Of a stretch of 64,000 nucleotides of DNA, positions 36,467 through 45,741 are shown one piece after another. The notes under the pieces are model-generated. The model ran no database searches. It saw only the letters and a list, made by a program, of their open reading frames with translations, and was not told where the DNA came from. Numbering within the stretch: position 1 is the stretch's first letter; each line of letters opens with the position of its first letter. The DNA is from Rhizopus arrhizus (taxonomy: Eukaryota > Mucoromycota > Mucoromycetes > Mucorales > Rhizopodaceae): assembly GCA_024220505.1 (NCBI GenBank), contig JAKZZE010000003.1:62001-126000 (forward strand), read 5' to 3'. A program made the position numbers and the translations under genes.

Positions 36467-37006
36467 TATATTTGGTCTGATATTTCTTACTTGATTCTTA
36501 TCTGTGCATTGTGATTTAAGTCATTTGTGCCATTACATGGGCTCTTTGTTTCGACATTTATCGCAGCACTTGCAAGAATGCGAAATGAAACCTCTAAGCT
36601 AGTTTTTTTTTTTTTTTTTTTTTTTTTTTTGAAGTCTTATGTAGCTACCAGAAGCCACTTGCCAAGGTAGTATTTTATATAATTATGGATACAATAATAT
36701 TATATTAGATCTACTTTTATCAATAGGAAATATTAATATGGCAATGAGGCTGGAGATATTTGCTATTTTTAAATGTGTTTGAGCTAGTACTTTTGAGGGA
36801 ATACCAAGAAACCTATAAAGTCTTTATACTGCACTGCACATGTTAAGACCATCATTTAATAATAACAACTTAGCTGATCCCTTGGACCTGACAATGGTGA
36901 TTGCACTCAGGTACTGTTCCTGGACCATTGTTGATTTTCACATAAAAAAATAATAAATAAACGATGTCATTATGTACCATTCATAGTGTTAACAAATCAA
37001 GACTGG

Positions 37007-37346
37007 TGAAGTGTTTTAAGTATTCAAAATAAGAAAAAGAGGAATTAACGAGACCGAACAATAGTTCTAAAGTCGAATACTTTTATTAAAGAAAGATTTC
37101 AAGGCTATTTATATTAGTTGAGCAAGACCTGAGATTAGATGACAAAAATAGTTACGACCGATATGATTTGACATGTATAAGAAAAATTTTATAAACTGAT
37201 GTTAATAATCAACTGTTGAGATGAAAGTGAAACTTGGCTGCTTAGGGCAGTGATAATTATCAGGTTCTATTCTTATTCAAACTCATTTGTAAAGATTTAG
37301 TCCAGAATGATAAGACTGTATCTTATTGACATGTCAAAACATGACA
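37007..37346 (-). mobile_element. Solo LTR, family D
   Basis: Reverse complement of the LTR at 44116-44455 (TGTCATG..ACTTCA). Flanks ACTGG and GTCCC do not match, so this copy has lost its duplication or is a recombination product. Confidence 0.85.
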
Positions 37347-37559
37347 GTCCCAAAATTGTACAAGTGTAGTCGGCATTTGTAAACGGTCATAACTCCATCA
37401 AAACTGATTTTATCGCCGACTAAATAATATTAGCAAAACGCCAAAAAGCTATACTTTCGAGTGATGTATAACATGCTGTAGCTTATTTATCGTTTTAGTG
37501 TCGATAAATCCTACTGAAGCAAAAAATGCAAAACACTTATACAATTTTGTGAGCCACTG
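37345..37559. mobile_element. Tc1-type MITE, left end altered
   Basis: About 215 bp without coding. Right tip CAGTGGCTCACAAAATTG (reverse strand) followed by TA. Left end reads CAGTCCCAAAATTGTACAAG, lacking four bases, and abuts the solo LTR. Confidence 0.6.
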
Positions 37560-37658
37560 TATGTAGCATTACCGCGATGGAAGATGTGTGGGAGCCACCG
37601 AAAATCCGACGCAAACAGACGTTTTGGGCATCTTCCAGTTGTTTGTTATTTTATTATA
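37560..37658. other. Short spacer
   Basis: GC-richer than its surroundings; no feature recognised. Confidence 0.3.
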
Positions 37659-37786
37659 CACTATTTTCAGAAATTATTCGCCAAACTTTTAAAAAAATTA
37701 GCTGAATTTAAAAAATACAATTAGCCATTTTCCTGAGGCAATCTTATCCAAAAAATAAAAATCCTTTTAGCCAAATTCAGCATATA

Positions 37787-39423
37787 CAGTGACTCCCAAA
37801 AGTGTCCCAATGTTTTGTAATTTTGTCTTTCATTGTCATTAGTGCTATTGCTGTTTGCATAAAATATGTCTTCTTGTACCTCATTTGAAAGCTACGGTAG
37901 TGTAGATGTACGTGGTACAAGTTACGTCTCAATCGATGTAACTCAGGCGGAGATAAAACATATACAAAACGAGCGGTGCATTGGGACACTTTTGGGAGCA
38001 TATTGAAAAAATCGGAATCTCTTTATTTTTTTATTACTAATAGTCTGTGCAACGTCCTTTGTTCTGAATACACTTTTGTATACGTTGTGGCACACTTTCT
38101 ATAACTTTTTGACACCCTTCCGGCTTCATAATGTCGTACCAAACCTTAGTCACACGTTCATAAAGCTCGTTCATGCCTTTTGGTGCAGTTTCATAGTCAT
38201 TAAGTCTCCTTTTCAACAATGACCACATATTTTCGATAGGGTTTAAGTCAGGAGATTGCGCAGACTATTGTAAAACAGCATAAAATTGTTTTTGGAGGTA
38301 CTCCTTTACTACTTTTGATGTATACTTAGGGTCGTTGTCATGCTGAAAAATTATCCGGTGACGTTCGAAGCCTAATTTAGTGACACCATACTCAATTGTA
38401 CTGTCCAGTTCATCCTCCAAAATCCCTTTATACAATTCTTTGTCCATATTACCATTGATTTTGCACATCCAACCGACTCCAGCATAGGTAGTAGCACTCC
38501 ACAACATAATACTGCCTCCACCGTGTTTAACAGTCATCTTCACATGATGGGATTTTAGGCTTTCCCCTGATCTAATCCATGCCCAGATGCGTCCATCCGA
38601 GTTAAATCTATTAATTTTTGTTTCGTCTGACCAAATAACACGTTTCCAGTCATCTACTGTCCAGTCCTTGTGAGTAATACACCAAGAAAGTCTGTTGCGA
38701 ATATTCTTCGCGCTGAGTAATGGCTTCTTTGGCTTCTCAATCGCACCTAAGCCTGCCTTCCGAAGGGCTCTACGAACTGTTTCGACACCTACTTTCTTTC
38801 CAATATCGTTTTCAAGACATTCGGTAACCTTCACAGCACTTGGAACACGATTTTTGGTGACCTGGCGTATACAGTAACATTCATCGGCTGCAGACAACAC
38901 CTTGGGTCGACCCATGTTTGGCTTCATAACACCAGTGCAATGGGTTTTTCGGAGTCTCCTAACCGTACTCTTGCTTAAACCCGTCAGTTCTTCCACCTCC
39001 CGAACCGACTTACCTTGTTTAAGGAGAGAAATAGCTTGAAATACCATATCTTGTGGGACTTGTTTCATATTGAGATTTAATGAGCGAGTTATAGCAGAGT
39101 AGGATCTTAAAACTTCAGCAAATAATAATTTGGACATCAGATACGCTTGCGACGCTAATATATGCACGTTGTGGGTGGATATTTTGTAGATATTCCGATT
39201 TTTTCAATATGCTCCCAAAAGTGTCCCAATGTACCGCTCGTTTTGTATATGTTTTATCTCCGCCTGAGTTACATCGATTGAGACGTAACTTGTACCACGT
39301 ACATCTACACTACCGTAGCTTTCAAATGAGGTACAAGAAGACATATTTTATGCAAACAGCAATAGCACTAATGACAATGAAAGACAAAATTACAAAACAT
39401 TGGGACACTTTTGGGAGTCACTG
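37787..39423 (-). mobile_element. Nested Tc1 element with ~220-bp inverted repeats
   Basis: 1637 bp, tip CAGTGACTCCCAAAAGTG, TA duplicated (37785-37786, 39424-39425). The inverted repeats end with a second copy of GCTCCCAAAAGTGTCCCAAT. Distinct family from the other Tc1 elements. Confidence 0.93.
38037..39068 (-). pseudogene. Tc1 transposase, single nonsense codon
   Basis: 344 codons from MKQVPQDM. Helix-turn-helix SVREVEELTGLSKSTVRRLR, core WSDETKIN, FQHDNDPKY and SPDLNPIENMW, spacing 34 (classical DD34E). One TAG at 38265-38267 sits where Trp is expected before the AQSPDLNP motif. Otherwise full length, so recently dead or a sequencing error. Confidence 0.9.
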
Positions 39424-39487
39424 TAAATTAGCCATTTCGTAGTACACTTTCTTTACTGTTTCTTTTTACTTTGATTAATCCCTAGTT

Positions 39488-41393
39488 ATGAGTACTTTTG
39501 TATATGAAGACGGCCATGGAAATTTTGTGGGAGAGAATGGAGAAGAAGCAATAATTACTGAAATGGAGGTTGACGATGAAACTTATCCACTAGACAGCGT
39601 TACGAATTATGATCAGTACATGGACTTGAAGCCTCCTGAGAAGCAAGTTATAAAAAAAGAAAAGATTGTGAGCGCTGGTGGAGTACTAGTCGAGGCTCAT
39701 TCAACAGGAAAAGGAAGACGTGTTATGTTCTGGTAAAGTAACTTAAAGGTAGCAATAAAAACCAAAGAATACTTTTTGAGACTGAACTTTATTTAAGACA
39801 ATCTTAATTGTTCAAAAGAAATCATTACAAAGTCTACTATTTATATTCTTCTATCAGTTGGCGGGTAAATGAGTAGTTATGAGCGTAGATCCAATAATTG
39901 ACATGTTTGATTGAAGAATGATCACTGAATCGATTATGAAAATTTTTAATTCGTTGTTTTTATAGATCTTATTGTTCTTTATCTGATCTGGGAGAATTGT
40001 CCCGTCTTCATTGAGAGGAAAGATATATTTATATGAAATGCCTCCAGTCAGATCAAAGTTGACTAGGTACCTGATCCATTATTATTCATTTACAGAAATG
40101 ATGAATAGTAAAGGTCATGACTTATTTATTGTTCATGTTTACTTTATAGGAAATCTAATAGTGATAGTTTTATATAAAAAGAAGAAGATTATATTTTATT
40201 TGATAAAGATTTAAATTATTATCTTTTATCAATTTTAATATACTTCTTTTAGTTGTGATTATTCAATGTCCGTTATGATCAGACGCTGTTCTACAACAAG
40301 ACGTGCTTACAGAAAGTACTCAGACGAGGATAAAGAGTATTTCTTTGAGCTAGTTTATGAAAAGGGTCTGAAAGTAGCCGAAGCCGCAAGAAAGCTAGGT
40401 ATGCCTACGCGGACTGCCCAGGGCTGGTACGATAGAGACCAAAAAGATCCACAAGACATTATTCAGCGAAAAGCTGCTAAGAATCCTGTTGGAAGACCAC
40501 CATCTTTAGGCAAGGAACACAGGGTATTTTTAGTTGATTACATTGATAAGAAGCCATCGTTAACATTAGATGAAATAATGGACGGTTTATCAGCTCAATT
40601 TATGGACCTGAGCATCTCTAAAACTGCTGTATGCAATTTCATGAAAGAAAAATGTAGAATCAGCTTGAAGAAGGCACACTTCCATTCACCGGAAAGAAAC
40701 TCATCTGAGAACATCGAAAGAAGATACAAATGGATTAAAAGATGGATGGAGACTGATATGGACTATCTCAGTAATTGTATATTTATCGATGAAGCTGCTT
40801 TTCATATCAATATGAAGAGAACTGTAGCTTGGTCTAAGATAGGTAGTCGTGCCGAAGTAGTTATACCCAAGACAAGAGCAAAGACTACGACCATACTTGG
40901 GGCAATTTCTCCATATGGAGCTATCAATATGAAAGTGAGAAAGCCAAGAGCTGTTAATCAAAATAAGAAAAGAAAATCAGGAGGCGGTAAAGCTGTAATC
41001 AACACTCAAAGTAGAGGTGGTACTGTTACAGGCATTTATTTCAATTTCATATGCGACACAATGGATATTTTAGACAAGCACGAGGAGTTCAAAGATTGCT
41101 ACATAGTAATGGATAACGCGCCTATTCACAAAAACGCTGACATTGAAAAAGATATTAACAGACGGGGATATGGTTGTGTATATCTTCCTCCATATTCCCC
41201 TGAGCTAAATCCTATTGAGCAGTTTTGGTCTGTTTGTAAGAGCAAAATGAAAAGAGAAGAACTCTTGCAAGAAGAAACATTATCCTCAAGAACACGTGAT
41301 GCATGCAATAGTATTATTTTGAGTGATCTTAAAGGATTTTGTAGATATTCCATGACAAGGTTTGAAGATTGCTTAAATAGAAAACATATTTAA
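39488..41393 (+). pseudogene. DDE transposase split by a solo LTR
   Basis: Coding parts 39488-39720 and 40304-41393 join in frame (1323 nt, ~440 residues) once the LTR and one AGACG copy are removed. N-terminus acidic (VYEDGHGNFVGENGEEA), then helix-turn-helix (LKVAEAARKLGMPTRTAQGW) with GRPP. Core: FIDEAAF, VMDNAPIH and LPPYSPELNPIEQFW, giving 34 residues between second D and E. An apparent ATG at 40266 lies in the LTR and is not the true start. The interruption probably inactivates it unless the LTR is spliced out; the LTR begins soon after an exon-like boundary (TGGTAAAG). Confidence 0.9.
39721..40298 (+). mobile_element. Solo LTR, family B
   Basis: 578 bp, TGTTATG..CAACA, flanked by AGACG (39716-39720, 40299-40303). 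Near-identical to 26293-26872. Confidence 0.95.
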
Positions 41394-41574
41394 TAAAGAA
41401 AGGATTACACTTAATTAGCATAATTTAGCTAATTTATATGCTGAATTTGGCTAAAAGGATTTTTATTTTTTGGCTAAGATTGCCTCAGGAAAATGGCTAA
41501 TTGTATTTTTTAAATTCAGCTAATTTTTTTAAAAGTTTGGCGAATAATTTCTGAAAATAGTGTATATTATTCAA

Positions 41575-42650
41575 TAGGCTCTTTTTCCGCTTTCCATCAC
41601 TTTCCATAGATTCTTTCCTTATTTGGAAAGCTATCCACAACAACAGACTTGATCCATGCCAACTGTAAAGCAGCTACAAGCAGAACTCGCTGCAGCTAAG
41701 GCTGAAATCATCCGACTCAAGCAACAAAACGCTTCTCTCCTTGAGCGATTAGTTCATGCATCCAACGCTGTTGCTTCTAAGAAACCCGCTTCCACTTTGG
41801 TATCCTCTCCACCGGTATCTCCTCCACTTACGTCTCCCTCACTGGCTTCCGAAACCTCATCGCAACCCAAGTCTCCTCAGAAACGTCCTCCGCATTCCGA
41901 TTTGGGTTCTTCTCTTCCTCAGAAAGCTGCCAAGCTTAAAGCTTCCACGCCCCTTCCTAGTCAAATGGCTGCTGCTGGCACCTTCAGTGTTCGCTCGACC
42001 AACCTTGGCTACAAGTTCCTATACCTGCCTATACGCCGCCGCCTTCCTATAGGTCAAATACGCTCTCGTCTGCGACAACTGAATATTAACACCAGGCGTA
42101 TCCTCAACATTCATTACCCCGACCGCGACCTTGTTGCCCTCCTAATTCATAATGATTACGAAACTGAGCTCCGTTCGCTATTAAAGAAATTTGAGATCCC
42201 CGTTCAAGATGATTATGATCCTTTAGACCCCTCGAACCTTCATGATCCTAAATACGACGACTATGACGAAGCGGACAGGACGTGCGCCGCACGTGGCCTG
42301 TTTCTGTGTCGTATCCCACGAGCTCTCGACCACCTTAGAGGCCCTATCAAGCGGCCTGTAGCCAATTTCTTCGCTAACAAAGGATATATAGATCGTGGCG
42401 ACTTTCCTGAGCTCTTTCCCGTCAAAAACACATGAGCTCTACTTACTGTTTTCTCAGTAGCCTCTCTTTCTGAGATCCATTTCTCTGTCCCCTTTCTTCA
42501 AACTATAACTTTTTTACCCTCAATCCCAGAGGGGTTTTTAGATACTTCTTTCACTCTTTGAACTGACCCGGGCAAAATTAGTATAAAAATACTGCGTGCC
42601 CACTTGGGTTTAATAAATAAAACTTGTTTAATCGTATAATAAAATAACTC
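41575..42650 (+). repeat. Orphan ORF unit 1 (leader, ORF, hairpin tail)
   Basis: Leader with CTCTTTTTCCGCTTTCC and a TTTCC..GGAAA hairpin (~41615-41630), ORF 41656-42435, then tail with hairpin ACCCTCAATCCCAGAGGGGT (~42518-42537), GAACTGACCCGGGC and inner hairpin AGTATAAAAATACT (~42579-42592). It ends with TTTAATCGTATAATAAAAT. A second unit follows at once. Confidence 0.65.
41656..42435 (+). CDS. Orphan coiled-coil protein, ORF1-like
   Basis: 259 residues, intronless. Residues ~5-40 form a leucine-zipper-like coiled coil (LQAELAAAKAEIIRLKQQNA). ~45-105 is a Pro/Ser-rich linker with basic KRPP. ~115-245 is a conserved domain (LPIRRRLPIGQIRSRLRQLN; NTRRILNIHYPDRDLVALLI). The 42706 gene has the same architecture with much sequence change. 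No nuclease, polymerase or zinc motif is seen. The architecture (coiled coil, linker, basic domain) recalls LINE ORF1, and a decayed copy at 14.5 kb lies beside a LINE ORF2 remnant, but that is inference. Confidence 0.75.
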   Translation: MPTVKQLQAELAAAKAEIIRLKQQNASLLERLVHASNAVASKKPASTLVSSPPVSPPLTSPSLASETSSQPKSPQKRPPHSDLGSSLPQKAAKLKASTPLPSQMAAAGTFSVRSTNLGYKFLYLPIRRRLPIGQIRSRLRQLNINTRRILNIHYPDRDLVALLIHNDYETELRSLLKKFEIPVQDDYDPLDPSNLHDPKYDDYDEADRTCAARGLFLCRIPRALDHLRGPIKRPVANFFANKGYIDRGDFPELFPVKNT

Positions 42651-43645
42651 TTTCGCTTCCCCAACACTTTTGATAATTTTTTTCCTTTTAAGGAAATAAC
42701 CCATCATGTCCACCCACCTTCAAACCATTCAACGATTACAAAATGAACTCGCAATCGCTAATGCCAAGGTACACCAGTTGCAACAGGAAAACGCTTCTTT
42801 GCGGAAGCAAGTATCCTCTGAACTCACACCAACTGCAAACTCCAGTCCTCCTTCTGAATCTACTCCCCCCTCCTCCAAACGTCCACGCTCCCCCAGCAAT
42901 GATGCTGCTCCTCCCACAACTAAGGTATCTAAGCTTCCGAATCCCAAACCCAAACATAGTTTAGCTGCCATTGCTCCACAATTTTCCTCTCCTACTGCTC
43001 CTTCCAGCTTCACGTTTATTCACGTTCCCATTCATCGTCGCCTCCCCATCCATCAACTCCGTGCTAACCTTCGTGAGTTGCACATTAACACACGCCGCAT
43101 TCTGGATATTCAATATTCAGATCGAAAAGTGGGCAGCTTCCTTATCCATACCGGTTTCGAACCTGAGCTCCGTTCTCAACTGTACAAATACAAAATCACT
43201 ATTCGTGACGACTTTGACCCTCTGAGCCCCTCCATCATTCGTGATCCTACACTTCTCAATGAATCCATTGAAAGAAAAACTAATCTTGCTCGTCATGTAT
43301 TCCTCCAACGACTTGGCTCTGCTTTCCGCCGTCTCAAGGCTCCTCTTTACAACGCTGTCACTAACTACTTTCTCCAATCTGGACTCATAGACCACAATTT
43401 CTTGGAGTCTTTTGATCTCGCTCCCCCTCACAACTATCACAACCCTCTTCTAGACAAGATCTAGAGCTCTTTTCTACCTCTTCCCTTCCCTTTCCTTTTT
43501 CCCTTTTTGACTATCAAAAAGGTTTTTCGTTCATTTAACCCTCTTTTTGATCTAACCCGGGCAATGCAATCCTAAAAGTGATTATGTGCTCACATGGGGT
43601 TTTTAATTTTTATAAATAAAAATAATCTTTAATCGTATAATAAAA
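42651..43645 (+). repeat. Orphan ORF unit 2
   Basis: It repeats the layout of unit 1: leader hairpin TTTCCTTTTAAGGAAA (~42683-42698), ORF, tail hairpin CCTTTTTGACTATCAAAAAGG (~43502-43521), CTAACCCGGGC, inner hairpin around AATCCTAAAAGTGATT, and the end TTTAATCGTATAATAAAAT. Stems pair with different bases from unit 1. Confidence 0.65.
42706..43464 (+). CDS. Orphan coiled-coil protein, ORF1-like (second copy)
   Basis: 252 residues. Coiled coil LQNELAIANAKVHQLQQENA, Pro/Ser-rich linker (TPPSSKRPRSPS), then the conserved domain: HVPIHRRLPIHQLRANLREL, HINTRRILDIQYSDRKVGSF and TIRDDFDPLSPSIIRDP. Clearly divergent from 41656-42435 yet intact, which suggests both were or are under selection or amplified separately. 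Function unknown. Confidence 0.75.
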   Translation: MSTHLQTIQRLQNELAIANAKVHQLQQENASLRKQVSSELTPTANSSPPSESTPPSSKRPRSPSNDAAPPTTKVSKLPNPKPKHSLAAIAPQFSSPTAPSSFTFIHVPIHRRLPIHQLRANLRELHINTRRILDIQYSDRKVGSFLIHTGFEPELRSQLYKYKITIRDDFDPLSPSIIRDPTLLNESIERKTNLARHVFLQRLGSAFRRLKAPLYNAVTNYFLQSGLIDHNFLESFDLAPPHNYHNPLLDKI

Positions 43646-44510
43646 TATATCAGTAGAACTGTACTGTCCTTTTCTCTTTGACTAAATGGTTGGGATATTT
43701 ATATGTAATAATTTTTTTTTTCTTTTTGACTTTTTTCATTTTGACTTCTTTCATTTTTTTGACTTCTTTCATTTTTTTGACCTTGTAATTTCTGTTGCTT
43801 TAATGGCTTGTAAGAGTTAACGGTTTTGAAATAGAGTAAAGCTGATGAAAATAGATAAAAAAAAATAAGAGTTGAGTAGAGTATTGATATTAGGTTCGCT
43901 TGTATGTGACCACCAGATCTTGTTAAGTAGATCAAACTTGTTTGTAATAAAGTGACTTGATAAGAGTATTAAAAGGTTTTACAATGAAGATAATTGGCTT
44001 CAAGGGACTTGTCTTGCTTGTGTTTTAAGAGTGTTATATCAAAAGATTCAGGGATAAAGATATTTGATTTATTGGATAAAATATATTTTTGATAAGTATT
44101 CAGAGAAGTTAAGATTGTCATGTTTTGACATGTCAATAAGATACAGTCTTATCATTCTGGACTAAATCTTTACAAATGAGTTTGAATAAGAATAGAACCT
44201 GATAATTATCACTGCCCTAAACAGCCAAGTTTCACTTTCATCTCAACAGTTGATTGTTAACATCAGTTTATAAAATTTTTCTTATACATGTCAAATCATA
44301 TCGGTCGTAACTATTTTTGTCATCTAATCTCAGGTCTTGCTCAACTAATATAAATAGCCTTGAAATCTTTCTTTAATAAAAGTATTCGACTTTAGAACTA
44401 TTGTTCGGTCTCGTTAATTCTTCTTTATCTTATTTTGAATACTTAAAACACTTCAAAGATAAGTAAACTTTTGTCAAAAGAATAAAAAGCTAGGCTTTTT
44501 ATAGGCAAAA
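43640..44510. repeat. LTR-like sequence (3' side of the composite retroelement)
   Basis: 43640-43800 matches 23270-23400 (GTAGAACTGTACTGTCC) and includes TTTTTTGACTTCTTTCATT repeats. 43795-44115 and 44461-44500 match 1741-2100. It is interrupted by the solo LTR at 44116-44455. Confidence 0.6.
44116..44455 (+). mobile_element. Solo LTR, family D
   Basis: 340 bp, starts TGTCATGTTTTGACATG (internally palindromic), ends AAAACACTTCA, flanked by AAGAT (44111-44115, 44456-44460). Confidence 0.93.
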
Positions 44511-44553
44511 ATACACCTTTTCCGGAAATTTTTCGTAAACTTCTGACAAAAAA

Positions 44554-44825
44554 ATTCGAAAATTGCTGAAGTGGAGACTGAAGATGTGGTACATGCTCTC
44601 TGAGCCACGCTTTATTTTCCTTTTAAATAACAATAAAAATTATATCTATCCCCATTTCCTCATATCTTTCAATGCTAAGCTATAAATTCAATTTTTTTTG
44701 TATGGGCGGGTGATAGTTGAAAAAACAATAAATAAAATAAACTGCTGATCACCAGAAACGATACCATAATGTTGACAGGGCGGGTTGTACCACATCTTCA
44801 GTCTCCACTTCAGCAATTTTCGAAT
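44554..44825. repeat. Perfect 39-bp inverted repeat at the DIRS end
   Basis: 44554-44592 is the exact reverse complement of 44787-44825, the latter lying inside the 3' end of the tyrosine recombinase ORF. Such terminal/internal complementary repeats are characteristic of DIRS-type elements. Confidence 0.9.
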
Positions 44826-45741
44826 TGCATGTCGTTCCTAATACAATCTCAATTGCTTCCGTTTCGACTTCTGATGTGGTATTGTTCTCCGTGTTAGAGA
44901 AAATTGAATTGACAATCTTGGTACTTTTGGTTTTTTGCGCCGTAGGCTTGTAGTAGTATCTTTCCATCGTGTAAGAGTTTTGGCTCCAGTTCGCGTGTTC
45001 TTTTACTTCTTCTGGAGTGTGTCCGGATTCAATGGCTTTTGTGCTAGCTGCTGAGCGAATCGAATGTGCTTTGTAAACAGAGGTATCTATCCCTGACAGT
45101 TCCATTTCTTCTTTAATCCATTTACTTACAGTGCTTTGCCTGATTGACCTGATCTTATCTGGTTTGTTTATGTATGCCAGCCAAAGAGTGTGCGATGCGT
45201 CCAAGGTAGATCGTAAGATGATTGAACGTTCAACAAAATCATAAACTGTTTTAACAGGGCAGATGCTGACATCCTCTATAAGTCCTATTCTCAATGATTT
45301 TACTTGCGTTTCTTTTGGTAGTCTAAAGTGAATGGTAGCTCCAGTGATATGCTCGTTTTTCATTTCAAAAATAACATCACGCTTTTGTAGTCTTCCTATA
45401 TCCGATCCAGGGCGTGCCATCGTAGCTAAACTGAGTAAAAGTATTGCTTTCTTTTGCAAGTCATATAGTTCCAAGTCTTCGTTGTTAGGCCATTTTTTCT
45501 TAATATTCTTGAGTAGGATATTAGTGTCCCAAGTCATCAATTGTTGTTTCGTTGGGATTCGTACTTCTTGTTTTCTTTTTGCCTCGAAAAAACTTCGTAT
45601 AAACTCTTGATCGGCCAAAGGTGTTACCGTAGGGTGTAAGACCTTCCAGACTGAAGCAATAGCTGATCTCATCCCGTTTAAGGTTTGACTACTAAGTTTC
45701 TTATTTGCCATTAAAAATTCTATGACGTTCTTGACATTATA

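Larger units (their letters stand above)
34287..37006 (-). repeat. Right long inverted repeat, interrupted
   Basis: Segments 34287-34371 and 36467-37006 together are the reverse complement of 24537-25161. The gap is a Tc1-like element. The outer end (..CAAGACTGG, 37006) abuts a solo LTR, so the true tip could be slightly truncated. Confidence 0.85.
37659..41562 (+). mobile_element. DDE (IS630/Tc1-superfamily) transposon with ~135-bp inverted repeats
   Basis: Terminal inverted repeats CACTATTTTCAGAAATTATT.., about 135 bp, rich in GGCTAA/TTAGCC, TA on both sides. It encodes the transposase at 39488-41393. Insertions inside it: a Tc1 at 37787-39423 placed in or at the inner edge of the left repeat, and a solo LTR at 39721-40298 inside the transposase gene. 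Without them it is ~1.7 kb. Confidence 0.9.

Noticed and set aside
40266..41393. Transposase starting at the ATG at 40266
   Set aside because: The first ~11 codons come from the solo LTR (ends 40298); target duplications show the gene continues from 39488-39720.
40304..41393. Pogo/Fot-type transposase
   Set aside because: The LPPYSPELNPIE motif, 34-residue spacing and TIR form fit the IS630/Tc1 DDE group better, and no CENP-B-type domain is seen.
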